From Bacillus sp. IITD106 (lineage in GTDB: Bacteria > Bacillota > Bacilli > Bacillales > Bacillaceae_C): a stretch of DNA of 64,000 nucleotides. The notes under the pieces were generated by a model. It was not told the DNA's origin. It was given only the letters and a program-made list of their open reading frames with translations, and searched no databases. The position numbers were made by a program, and so were the translations under genes. The stretch is from assembly GCF_019459225.1 (NCBI RefSeq), contig NZ_JAIAZY010000008.1, positions 52,624-116,623 on the forward strand. Reading direction: 5' to 3'. Of the stretch, positions 56,982-64,000 are shown piece after piece (the first letter of the stretch is position 1; each line of letters opens with the position of its first letter).

Positions 56982-57006
56982 GTTCAAATTTACCGGACTT
57001 TTGAAC
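56982..57006. repeat. internally deleted copy of the 35.8-kb palindromic element
   Basis: This 25-bp sequence begins GTTCAAA and ends TTACCGGACTTTTGAAC. It keeps both ends of the 143-bp element at 35786-35928 (GTTCAAAAAG ... TTTTTACCGGACTTTTTGAAC) with everything between lost. It lies between lysA and spoVAF and can form a small hairpin. Confidence 0.65.
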
Positions 57007-57061
57007 ATTCTCTTATAAGTAGCATAAACTTTACCACACAATAATTAATTCTGCAATGGAC

Positions 57062-58549
57062 TCATTGGGATTTAGGCGGCTGTCTGAAACGATCGCGAGG
57101 ATGGACGATGCTCGGTCTTAGCAGTGCGCCTGGAACAGTGCGCCTTACTAATATATGAACAAATGCAGCAGGGTTAAAAGGTATTACCGGCCATAGATAA
57201 GGAGCATTTAAAGGACGCAGTTGGGCTAAATAAATGATATAAACAGTGGCCCCAATGATTAATCCTGGCGCTTTGAATATTGCCACACTCATTAGCAGAA
57301 ACATTCTAACTATTTTATTCGCAACACTTAACTCATAACTAGGTGTTGAAAAAGTTCCTACCGCCGCTATGGCAACATAAAGAATAACCTCTGATTGAAA
57401 TAATCCTACGTCTACTGCTATTTGCCCAATTAATACAGCTGCAATTAATCCCATTGCTGTTGCTAAAGGTGTTGGAGTATGAATGGCCGCTATCCTTAAA
57501 AACTCCACACCTAGATCTGCAATTAGCAATTGGATAATTAACGGAATATCCGATTGTTCATTTGGTCCTATAAAAGACAATTTATCTGGAAGCATTGAAG
57601 GTTCTATTGCAAATAAAAACCATAATGGCAGTAAAAAAATAGATGCCCAAATCCCCAGAAATCTTGTCCAACGTACGAATGTTCCAACTGCAGGAGATTG
57701 TCGATATTCTTCAGCATGTTGAACATGATGAAAAAAAGTAGCCGGGGTAATCATTACACTAGGGGAAGTATCAATAAAAATGAGCACATGCCCTTCCAAT
57801 AAATGAATGGCTCCGACATCCGCTCTTTCAGTGTAACGAACAAGCGGATATGGATTATAACCTTGTTTCATTAAATATTCCTCAATTGTTTTATCCGCCA
57901 TTGTGATTCCATCTATATCGATACTGGATAATTCTTTTTTTATCGTCTTAACTAGATCAGGATTTGCTACACCTTTTATATACCCAATAGCTACATCCGT
58001 TTTTGATCTTTCACCAATCTTTGTTATTTCAAATCTTAATCGTTCATCGCGTATGCGTCTTCTCGTTAATGCTGTATTCACTATAATATTTTCTACATAT
58101 CCATCCCTCGAACCACGGATCACCTTTTCCGTATCAGGTTCTTCTGGTTGTCTACCTGGGTAAGAGCGAACATCAATAATTAATGCTTCTCCCTCACCTT
58201 CTACAACAAGTGCTATGAGTCCGGATAGCACTTGATCAACCATCTCATCTTTAGTCTTCACTTTTTCCACTGACTCGTGGATTATCCGATTTTCAATTAC
58301 ATCGTAAATTTTTGTTGTTCGTTTTTCATGATCATTTAGATTGACTAGTTCCTTAATAATATTCGTAATAAATAATGTTTCAACTAAACCGTTGACGTAA
58401 AATATTTGTACTCGTTTATTTAAAACAACAAATTTCCTATTACCTAGATCAAAGCTTGTTCCTAATCCAATCCTTTCTTTAAAATACCTTTCAAGGTCAT
58501 CAAGATTTTTGTCGATTGCATCCTTTGATGTTCGATACCTAGTTGACAT
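57062..58549 (-). CDS. spoVAF: stage V sporulation protein AF (GerA-A-type)
   Basis: A 495-residue membrane protein homologous to A subunits of GerA germinant receptors. Large N-terminal cytoplasmic domain (about residues 1-290, with VVEGEGEALIIDVRSYPGRQPEEPDTEKVIRGSRDGYVENI) followed by about five membrane helices (residues 305-450) and a basic C-terminus (RPSIVHPRDRFRQPPK). It is encoded last in spoVA operons and lies in the spore inner membrane. AAGGGAG precedes the ATG. Here it follows spoVAB directly by 25 bases; the AC, AD and AE genes expected between them are absent. Confidence 0.95.
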   Translation of the reverse strand: MSTRYRTSKDAIDKNLDDLERYFKERIGLGTSFDLGNRKFVVLNKRVQIFYVNGLVETLFITNIIKELVNLNDHEKRTTKIYDVIENRIIHESVEKVKTKDEMVDQVLSGLIALVVEGEGEALIIDVRSYPGRQPEEPDTEKVIRGSRDGYVENIIVNTALTRRRIRDERLRFEITKIGERSKTDVAIGYIKGVANPDLVKTIKKELSSIDIDGITMADKTIEEYLMKQGYNPYPLVRYTERADVGAIHLLEGHVLIFIDTSPSVMITPATFFHHVQHAEEYRQSPAVGTFVRWTRFLGIWASIFLLPLWFLFAIEPSMLPDKLSFIGPNEQSDIPLIIQLLIADLGVEFLRIAAIHTPTPLATAMGLIAAVLIGQIAVDVGLFQSEVILYVAIAAVGTFSTPSYELSVANKIVRMFLLMSVAIFKAPGLIIGATVYIIYLAQLRPLNAPYLWPVIPFNPAAFVHILVRRTVPGALLRPSIVHPRDRFRQPPKSQ

Positions 58550-58574
58550 GCGATCTGCTCCCTTTTGGTTTCCG

Positions 58575-59000
58575 TCAAATGTTATTAAAATAAAGCCATT
58601 GGAACAAAGAACCTATAATCTTTCCAAGTACAATTGCCATCAATAAACTTAATAATTGTTTTTCAAGTCTAATTCGCTTCGATAGTATCGGGATAACATT
58701 AAGTACCTCTGTTAAAGCTGCAGCCAGCATTCCGATAAACAATCCGCAAAAAAGACCGACTATCGCCATAATAAAAGAAGCTTCCATATGTAGTGATTGA
58801 TTGCGTAGATCGATCCATCCTACACAAACCGCCCCGAGGATTACGGCCCACTCATAAATTTGAATCATACTAGCTGTTTTTGTTAGCTGAGTGAGACGCG
58901 GTATGATGCCAAGCACAGTTAAGAAAGCAACAAAACCACTCCCTACTGCTAAGCCCCCTGCCAAACCAATTAATATGACTATTACTTTCTCAATCACCAT
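58575..59000 (-). CDS. spoVAB: stage V sporulation protein AB
   Basis: A 141-residue polytopic membrane protein with four hydrophobic helices, matching SpoVAB (VIEKVIVILIGLAGGLAVGSGFVAFLTVLGIIPRL; GLFCGLFIGMLAAALTEVLNVIPILSKR). It is an accessory part of the SpoVA system for dipicolinate movement in spores; in B. subtilis it is not among the components shared by all spore formers. It overlaps spoVAA by 11 bases. The ribosome site is weak, consistent with coupling. Confidence 0.93.
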   Translation of the reverse strand: MVIEKVIVILIGLAGGLAVGSGFVAFLTVLGIIPRLTQLTKTASMIQIYEWAVILGAVCVGWIDLRNQSLHMEASFIMAIVGLFCGLFIGMLAAALTEVLNVIPILSKRIRLEKQLLSLLMAIVLGKIIGSLFQWLYFNNI

Positions 59001-59610
59001 CTAGACGTTTAACACTTTCATTGTTTTCTTTTATTGTCACATAATGATCAAGGTCTTGCTGGTAATTAAACATTTCGATTTCTAAAGGACTTGGTTCTTC
59101 ATTGAATCTTTTTTTGAAAATATGATTAAAAAACAAAATCATTCCCATGCCAATGCCAAATGAATATGGGATCTGCAGCAGCAGAGGTTTTGCAACTTCT
59201 TTACCTGTAATAATCCAATATAATTTTTGGTGAACAGCCTGCATACTTACTTCTTCATGGAAGTTTAGAATCGCTAAACCAGACCCGGTAAAAAGCAAAA
59301 GCCAGACAAAAAGAAATAAAGGCCATGATGTTAACTTCTTTTCCTTTATAACCTCTATGATTGTTTGTGAGGGACCGATTGTTTGAATTTCACAATCTGG
59401 GTAATGTAATGAAATGATTTTAATAACGGACATCACATCGAGTACAACAAGCTGATGATCATTTTTACTAAGTTCATAAACAATAAGATTGTGTAAATCT
59501 TGAAAGTCTTGATCGGGTGCAATAATTTGTGCAGTTTGCGAAAGGGTGATTTTCTTACATTCTTTTGTTTCAACCCGACTTCGCATTCGAATATATATGG
59601 TATTTACCAC
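58990..59610 (-). CDS. spoVAA: stage V sporulation protein AA
   Basis: A 206-residue SpoVAA protein, with a cytoplasmic N-terminal domain (about residues 1-90), two membrane helices (about 98-118 and 147-165) and the conserved FKKRFNEEPSPLEIEMFNYQQDLDHYV tail. The GTG at 59610, preceded by AGGAAGTG, gives exactly the B. subtilis length; the ATG at 59628 lies upstream of that ribosome site. It heads spoVAA-AB-AF behind a sigma-G-type promoter. Confidence 0.94.
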   Translation of the reverse strand: MVNTIYIRMRSRVETKECKKITLSQTAQIIAPDQDFQDLHNLIVYELSKNDHQLVVLDVMSVIKIISLHYPDCEIQTIGPSQTIIEVIKEKKLTSWPLFLFVWLLLFTGSGLAILNFHEEVSMQAVHQKLYWIITGKEVAKPLLLQIPYSFGIGMGMILFFNHIFKKRFNEEPSPLEIEMFNYQQDLDHYVTIKENNESVKRLDGD

Positions 59611-59666
59611 TAATTTCACTTCCTGCATTTCTTGATTATCGTAAATAGATTGTAAAGAGCTTTAAT

Positions 59667-59697
59667 TAGTATGTGAAAAACTCTATTGTTTCATGCA
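59667..59697 (-). promoter_or_regulatory. sigma-G promoter of the spoVA operon
   Basis: On the minus strand TGCATG (59697-59692) and a perfect CATACTA (59673-59667) are 18 bases apart. The spoVAA start follows about 57 bases downstream. spoVA is sigma-G dependent in B. subtilis. Confidence 0.75.
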
Positions 59698-59713
59698 GGA
59701 AAGGGTAAATCCT

Positions 59714-59755
59714 AAAGAACACATCGATGCCTGTTCAGGCGTCCATGTGTTCTTT
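59714..59755 (-). terminator. hairpin spanning the sigF stop codon, weak terminator or processing site
   Basis: AAAGAACACAT / ATGTGTTCTTT (11 bp) encloses an inner GCCTG / CAGGC stem. On the minus strand it is followed by AGGATTT, without a good U tract. It separates spoIIA from spoVA. Confidence 0.55.
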
Positions 59756-60493
59756 CATTTGCTCCAATATTTTCTTTTCAAGTCGTGAAACTTGGACTTG
59801 TGAAATTCCGAGGCGTGCGGCAACTTCCGACTGTGTTTGATCTTTATAATACCTCAGATAAACGATAAGACGCTCTCGTTCATCAAGTCCTCTAATAGCA
59901 TCTTCCAATGCAATTTTATCAAACCATTTATGTTCGTTCTGATCAGCAATCTGATCAATTAAAGTGATGGGATCCCCGTCATTTTCATAAACCGTTTCAT
60001 GAATGGAAGAAGGAGAACGTCCGGCATCCTGTGCCATAATTACTTCTTCACGACTAACACCTAAGTAATCAGCAATTTCACTAATAGTCGGAACCCTTTC
60101 CTGTTTTTTGGCGAGTTCATCTCTCGCTTTTCGGATCCGATTCGCTAATTCTTTTAAAGATCGGCTTACTTTAACTGTACCATCATCGCGGATAAAGCGT
60201 TGAATCTCTCCAATAATCATCGGCACGGCATAAGTTGAAAACTTCACATCATAGGAAAGATCAAATTTATCAATAGACTTTAATAAACCGATGCTGCCTA
60301 TTTGAAAAAGATCATCAGGTTCATATCCCCTGTTTAAAAAGCGCTGGACGACAGACCAAACAAGCCTTACGTTTTTTTCCACCAGAATGTCTCGTGCTTC
60401 TTGATCCCCTTCTTGGCTTCTTCTAATATATTCTTTTACTTCCGCATCCTTCAAAAAGCCTTTATTTGCCTCTTTCTTTAATTCCACATCCAT
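59735..60493 (-). CDS. sigF: forespore RNA polymerase sigma factor SigF (SpoIIAC)
   Basis: A 252-residue sigma-70 family factor that starts forespore gene expression. Region 2 (about residues 30-95; DDLFQIGSIGLLKSIDKFDLSYDVKFSTYAVPMIIGEIQRF), region 3 (about 105-160) and region 4 (about 195-250; LIVYLRYYKDQTQSEVAARLGISQVQVSRLEKKIL) are intact. It is held inactive by SpoIIAB. GGAG precedes the ATG by 8 bases. It is the third gene of spoIIAA-spoIIAB-sigF; an excellent sigma-F site lies in front of dacF in the same window. Confidence 0.98.
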   Translation of the reverse strand: MDVELKKEANKGFLKDAEVKEYIRRSQEGDQEARDILVEKNVRLVWSVVQRFLNRGYEPDDLFQIGSIGLLKSIDKFDLSYDVKFSTYAVPMIIGEIQRFIRDDGTVKVSRSLKELANRIRKARDELAKKQERVPTISEIADYLGVSREEVIMAQDAGRSPSSIHETVYENDGDPITLIDQIADQNEHKWFDKIALEDAIRGLDERERLIVYLRYYKDQTQSEVAARLGISQVQVSRLEKKILEQMKEHMDA

Positions 60494-60505
60494 AGGCGCG
60501 GCTCC

Positions 60506-60946
60506 TTAATTGCATAACGCTTTGTTTTTAGTTACGTGTTTGATTAAGCGAATCGTTGTGCCTGTACCTGGGTGTGATTCCACTTCCATATGGTCCATAA
60601 AATTTTCCATAATTGTAAAACCCATTCCTGATCTTTCTAATTCAGGTTTTGTCGTAAACAGCGGCTGTCTTGCTTCTTCAATATCCTTAATCCCTACACC
60701 ATTATCTCTAATAACCAAATCGATCATATCATCTTCAATGGCTACAGAAATGTATACAATTCCTGCGGGGTTGTGTTCGTATCCATGAATAATCGCATTT
60801 GTAACAGCTTCCGAGACAACGGTTTTAATTTCCGTCAGTTCATCGAGTGTTGGGTCCAATTGAGCGATAAATGCAGCAACTGTCACACGGGCGAAAGATT
60901 CATTTTGGCTTAATGCACTAAATTGAATTTGCATCTCGTTTCTCAT
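60506..60946 (-). CDS. spoIIAB: anti-sigma-F factor and SpoIIAA kinase SpoIIAB
   Basis: A 146-residue GHKL-fold kinase that binds and inhibits SigF and phosphorylates SpoIIAA. ATP-site motifs are [16 protein letters not shown] (N box), IRDNGVGI (G1) and [14 protein letters not shown] (G2). It sits between spoIIAA (3 bases apart) and sigF (12 bases). Confidence 0.98.
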   Translation of the reverse strand: MRNEMQIQFSALSQNESFARVTVAAFIAQLDPTLDELTEIKTVVSEAVTNAIIHGYEHNPAGIVYISVAIEDDMIDLVIRDNGVGIKDIEEARQPLFTTKPELERSGMGFTIMENFMDHMEVESHPGTGTTIRLIKHVTKNKALCN

Positions 60947-60949
60947 TTG

Positions 60950-61300
60950 TTACGCTACCCCCAATCTTTCAAGCGCAAATTGTTCCGATGGTTCCAGTCT
61001 TATAATTTTAAATAAACCGGACATTTCAAACAATCGCTTTACTGGAGGGGTAATCGCACAAACGACCATCTCACCGTTTTTTGATTTTATTTGTTTATAT
61101 CTCCCTAACACGACTCCGAGACCAGAACTATCCATGAACGTTAATTTTTCTAAATTCATGACGATATGGAGGATTTGGTATTTTTCGATGGCATCGGTTA
61201 CTCTACTTTTTAGTTCCTCGGCTGTATGATGATCCAGTTCTCCTGATAATCTGATGCATAGTACATCTTGCTTAACTTCTAAATTAATTGATAGACTCAC
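60950..61300 (-). CDS. spoIIAA: anti-anti-sigma-F factor SpoIIAA
   Basis: A 116-residue STAS-domain protein. When dephosphorylated by SpoIIE it binds SpoIIAB and frees SigF. The phosphorylation site is Ser58 in [17 protein letters not shown], the same position as in B. subtilis. The start is GTG at 61300 with GAGGAGG 10 bases upstream. It is first in the spoIIA operon behind the sigma-H promoter. Confidence 0.98.
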   Translation of the reverse strand: MSLSINLEVKQDVLCIRLSGELDHHTAEELKSRVTDAIEKYQILHIVMNLEKLTFMDSSGLGVVLGRYKQIKSKNGEMVVCAITPPVKRLFEMSGLFKIIRLEPSEQFALERLGVA

Positions 61301-61338
61301 TTATCTATAGCCTCCTCGCATAAGAGTATAGTGAGTCA

Positions 61339-61366
61339 ATTCTATTTTTTATCGCTCAATTCCTTC
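61339..61366 (-). promoter_or_regulatory. sigma-H promoter of spoIIA
   Basis: On the minus strand GAAGGAATT (61366-61358) and ATAGAAT (ending at 61339) are 12 bases apart, matching sigma-H consensus RnAGGAwWW / RnnGAAT. The spoIIAA start is about 38 bases downstream. Confidence 0.85.
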
Positions 61367-61388
61367 TTCATGACAAAACTAGAAGAAA

Positions 61389-61395
61389 TTCGCCA
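61389..61395 (-). promoter_or_regulatory. candidate 0A box upstream of spoIIA
   Basis: TGGCGAA on the minus strand fits the Spo0A core TGNCGAA and lies about 23 bases upstream of the sigma-H -35, as expected for Spo0A-activated spoIIA. A single short match is weak evidence. Confidence 0.5.
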
Positions 61396-61449
61396 ACATT
61401 TTTCATTATCTCGCAGCTTGAGCTAGAACCTTGGGCAACATTTTTATGC

Positions 61450-62613
61450 TCAATTAGATTTAGTGAACATTCCGAATGTACGTTTATAGAGCTCCCACCA
61501 AGTAGCTTTTTTAACATTTTTCTCAGCTACTAGTTTTGTTTTTGTGAGGGTTTTCCCGTTTTGTGTAATTGTTAACATCCCAACTTCATCACCTTTATGA
61601 ATAGGTGCCTTTAAATGCTTGTTCAATTTTATATCCTTTGTAAGATTCGAAATCTGCTCTCCTTTTTTCGTCAAAACCGAAACTGATTCACCTGTTACTG
61701 CTTTTACTTCTTTCATATTTCCTTTGCTGATTTTTACTTTTCCAAGTGCCTGGCCTTTTTTATAGACAGAGTGTGAGGCGTAATTTGCAAAGGCATAGTC
61801 AAGCATTTTCGTTATTTGGGCATTTCTACTTTTAGAAGTCGGTGCTCCGAATATAACCGCAATGACACGCATTCCATCTTTTTTCGCTGTTGCCGTTAGA
61901 CAATACATGGCTTCTCTAGTAAATCCAGTTTTTAGTCCGTCTACTCCAGGGTAAAATTTTACTAGTTTATTCGTATTGACTAGCCAAAACTTCTTATCCG
62001 TGTCTTCCCTTAAATAGGACTCATACATTTTTGTAAAATCGGTTATTTCCTCATATTTTAGTAATTCTTTTGCCATTATAGCCATGTCGTACGCCGTACT
62101 ATAATGATCCTTGGCTGGTAAACCCGTCGTATTCTGAAACTTTGTATTTTTGAGCCCTAACTCCTGAACCTTTTTATTCATTATATTTACAAAGTTTTCT
62201 TCACTTCCAGCTACTTTTTCTGCTAAGGCAACAGAAGCGTCATTTGCGGAACCAATGGCAACTGCTAATAAAAGTTCTTCTACTTTCATTTCTTCACCAG
62301 GCTCTAAAAAGATCTGGGAGCCTCCCATCGAAGCAGCGTATTCACTCGTTGCCACTTTATCTTTAAAAGAAAATTTACCTTCGTCAATCGCTTCCATAAC
62401 GAGAAGCATCGTCATTATTTTAGTCATGGAGGCAGGGGAGTATTTTTCGTGCATATTTTTTTCATATAAGACAGTTCCAGTATCTCGTTCTATTAAGATA
62501 GCTGATTTTGATTCGTTTGAAAGTTCAACTTGTTTCTCTTCTGCCATTACAGATTGTGATAATATTGAAAAAAACATAACTATACCAAGGCAAGAACTGA
62601 TCCATTTCTTCAT
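61450..62613 (-). CDS. dacF: forespore D-alanyl-D-alanine carboxypeptidase DacF
   Basis: A 387-residue peptidase S11 penicillin-binding protein with signal sequence (residues 1-24), SMTK (catalytic Ser62), the second motif as SAN in GSANDAS, and KTGFT. A C-terminal beta domain and amphipathic tail (ATWWELYKRTFGMF) would anchor it. It regulates cross-linking of spore peptidoglycan. A sigma-F promoter lies upstream. It precedes spoIIA on the same strand with no clear terminator, so read-through into spoIIA is possible, as known in B. subtilis. Confidence 0.96.
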   Translation of the reverse strand: MKKWISSCLGIVMFFSILSQSVMAEEKQVELSNESKSAILIERDTGTVLYEKNMHEKYSPASMTKIMTMLLVMEAIDEGKFSFKDKVATSEYAASMGGSQIFLEPGEEMKVEELLLAVAIGSANDASVALAEKVAGSEENFVNIMNKKVQELGLKNTKFQNTTGLPAKDHYSTAYDMAIMAKELLKYEEITDFTKMYESYLREDTDKKFWLVNTNKLVKFYPGVDGLKTGFTREAMYCLTATAKKDGMRVIAVIFGAPTSKSRNAQITKMLDYAFANYASHSVYKKGQALGKVKISKGNMKEVKAVTGESVSVLTKKGEQISNLTKDIKLNKHLKAPIHKGDEVGMLTITQNGKTLTKTKLVAEKNVKKATWWELYKRTFGMFTKSN

Positions 62614-62668
62614 ACGGGTCCCTCCAATTTTTCATAGATAAATAATCGGAAATGATTTCCATATTTAT

Positions 62669-62698
62669 CATTGTCTCCCATCATTAATGTATTTATAC
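62669..62698 (-). promoter_or_regulatory. sigma-F promoter of dacF
   Basis: On the minus strand GTATA (62698-62694) and GGAGACAATG (62678-62669) are 15 bases apart, a full match to GYATA / GGnnAnAnTR. The dacF ATG is about 55 bases downstream. Confidence 0.8.
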
Positions 62699-62712
62699 AA
62701 GGTAAAAAGAAA

Positions 62713-62749
62713 AAGCTTGTTGAGAACGTTTTGAGTTCCCAACAAGCTT
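62713..62749 (-). terminator. intrinsic terminator of deoB
   Basis: AAGCTTGTTGAGAAC / GTTCCCAACAAGCTT stem of 15 positions (one wobble) followed on the minus strand by TTTCTTTTT; 16 bases past the deoB stop. Confidence 0.92.
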
Positions 62750-62764
62750 CTGTTCATTCATTAT

Positions 62765-63949
62765 TCATCTTAATTTTTCTAAAAAACTTTCTCCTTCCCC
62801 TCTCCATTGAATATTAAAATTATGAGCTACTGTTGCGCCAATATCTGCGAATGTCTTTCGTAAAGGAAGTTCTCCCCCACCATCAAATTGTTTTGAAAAT
62901 ACAATGAGTGGGACATATTCCCTCGTATGGTCGGTTCCATGATGAATCGGATCATTTCCGTGATCTGCCGTAATGATCAGCAAATCATCTTCTTTCAATC
63001 TTTCCATTATTTCCGGTATCCTTGCGTCAAATTCTTCAAGTGCTTTTCCATAACCTTCCGGATCTCTTCTATGCCCATATAAAGCATCAAAATCGACTAA
63101 ATTAACAAAGCTTAAACCTGTAAAATCCTGTTCCATCACCTCAATGAGCTTGTCTACTCCATCCATATTGGAAACAGTTCTTACCGCTTTTGTTATTCCT
63201 TCTCCATCATATATATCGTTAATTTTTCCAATAGCAATCACATCTAGTCCACCGTCTTTTAGTTCATTCATGACTGTTTTATCGAAAGGCTTTAGCGCGT
63301 AATCATGACGATTAGGTGTTCGTTTGAAATTGCCTGGTTCACCGATAAATGGTCTAGCAATCACCCGTCCGACCTTATATTCATCAACCAATGTCAGCTC
63401 CCTGGCTTTCTCACAAATTTCATATAATTCGTCAAGAGGAACAATTTCCTCGTGTGCCGCAATTTGTAATACTGAATCTGCTGAAGTATAAACAATCAGC
63501 GCATCTGTTTTCATATGCTCCTCACCAAGCCGTTCAATGATTTCAGTTCCACTCGCCGGTATATTGCCTATGACACTTCTCCCTGAAGCTTGTTCCAGTT
63601 GTGTGATAAGCAATTCAGGAAAACCATTTGGAAAAACTTTAAATGGGTGACTCGTAATAAGTCCCATTATTTCCCAATGGCCAGTCATCGTATCTTTTCC
63701 TCTGGAGGCTTCTTGCATTTTGGTGTAATAAGCTAGTGGACGTTCCACTTCCTTAATCCCTTTTATTTTTTTTATATTGGAAAGTCCGAACTTTCCCATA
63801 TTCGGCATATTTAGTCCATTCATTTTTTCCGCGATATGCCCTAAAGTGTCCGCCCCCTCATCATTAAATGCCGCTGCATCAGGAGCTTCTCCGATCCCTA
63901 CTGAGTCGAGTACGATTAAGTGGATTCTTTTAAATTTTGCAGCCATCAT
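62765..63949 (-). CDS. deoB: phosphopentomutase DeoB (Drm)
   Basis: A 394-residue alkaline-phosphatase-superfamily enzyme that interconverts (deoxy)ribose 1- and 5-phosphate in nucleoside catabolism. Metal-site motifs are [12 protein letters not shown] (Asp near residue 15), [10 protein letters not shown] with the phospho-Thr, [12 protein letters not shown] and TADHGNDP...[15 protein letters not shown] precedes the ATG. In B. subtilis pupG follows drm; here a terminator follows and dacF is next, so pupG is missing from this spot. Confidence 0.97.
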   Translation of the reverse strand: MMAAKFKRIHLIVLDSVGIGEAPDAAAFNDEGADTLGHIAEKMNGLNMPNMGKFGLSNIKKIKGIKEVERPLAYYTKMQEASRGKDTMTGHWEIMGLITSHPFKVFPNGFPELLITQLEQASGRSVIGNIPASGTEIIERLGEEHMKTDALIVYTSADSVLQIAAHEEIVPLDELYEICEKARELTLVDEYKVGRVIARPFIGEPGNFKRTPNRHDYALKPFDKTVMNELKDGGLDVIAIGKINDIYDGEGITKAVRTVSNMDGVDKLIEVMEQDFTGLSFVNLVDFDALYGHRRDPEGYGKALEEFDARIPEIMERLKEDDLLIITADHGNDPIHHGTDHTREYVPLIVFSKQFDGGGELPLRKTFADIGATVAHNFNIQWRGEGESFLEKLR

Positions 63950-64000
63950 AGTTACCCCCTATAAAGTTGAAAGTATATTTGTATCATACCCTTATGGACA

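Noticed and set aside
56921..57061. lysine riboswitch in front of lysA
   Set aside because: The spacer is only 141 bases and shows no L-box sequence blocks; it contains only the small repeat remnant.
61450..62613. DacF inactivated because SGN is replaced by SAN
   Set aside because: SAN in this motif is tolerated in DacF-type enzymes as I know them, and all other motifs are intact.

Overview
The window is a low-GC chromosomal segment of an endospore-forming member of the Bacillaceae. About 66 protein genes are recognisable, almost all on the minus strand. Read from high to low coordinates, their order follows the Bacillus subtilis segment drm/dacF-spoIIA-spoVA-lysA-scpAB-dacB-spmAB-res-sigX-fer-recS-ypeB/sleB-cmk-ypfD-der-gpsA-spoIVA-hbs-mtr-hep-ndk-cheR-aroB-ypi-qcr-ypj-dapB. 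No rRNA, tRNA, CRISPR array, prophage or insertion sequence was seen. The sporulation genes (spoIIAA/AB/sigF, spoVA, spoIVA, spmAB, dacB, dacF, sleB/ypeB, cotJABC, ypjB) point to a Bacillus-like host; I cannot name the species.

Layout. 0-8.2 kb: truncated dapB, ypjD, a YitT-family membrane protein, purU, a YugP-like metallopeptidase, ypjB, ypjA, the menaquinol:cytochrome c reductase qcrABC, ypiF. 8.3-17.5 kb: ypiB, ypiA, a degenerate amidohydrolase-like gene, aroB, cheR, ndk, hepT-menG-hepS, mtrB (TRAP), folE, hbs. 17.9-28.2 kb: spoIVA, yphF, yphE, gpsA, der, yphA, a 52-bp tandem repeat array, ypfD, plsC, cmk, ypfB, ypfA. 28.3-41.1 kb: ypeB-sleB, prsW, ypdA, a MecA-family adaptor, ypbG, cotJABC (plus strand), ypbF, ypbE, ypbD, recS, ypbB, ferredoxin (plus strand), and ribU behind an FMN riboswitch. 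41.2-50.4 kb: rsiX/sigX, resE/resD, resC/resB/resA, rluB. 50.5-64 kb: spmBA, dacB, scpBA, a DUF309 gene, ribT, a very small membrane ORF, lysA, spoVAF/AB/AA, sigF-spoIIAB-spoIIAA, dacF, deoB.

Several promoters fit the expected sporulation cascade: a sigma-H site with a nearby 0A box for spoIIA, sigma-F for dacF, sigma-G for spoVA and sleB, and sigma-E for spoIVA, dacB and cotJ. A near-ideal sigma-X autoregulatory site precedes sigX. Many operons end in clear intrinsic terminators.

The surprises are mostly losses and insertions relative to B. subtilis. The trp/his/tyr/aro block normally between ypiA and aroB is absent although the TRAP gene remains, and a degenerate amidohydrolase-like gene sits in the gap. 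The spoVA operon keeps AA, AB and AF but lacks the core AC, AD and AE genes. The ribDEAH genes are missing beside ribT. gudB, serA/aroC and pupG are also not in their usual places. Four kinds of intergenic repeat are present: an 8-unit 52-bp minisatellite, a palindromic element with an internally deleted derivative elsewhere in the window, a GC-rich hairpin mosaic splitting resABC from resDE, and a GC-rich element next to the YitT-family gene. I found no clear new multi-gene defence or metabolic system; the best leads are the degenerate amidohydrolase, the reduced spoVA operon and the minisatellite.
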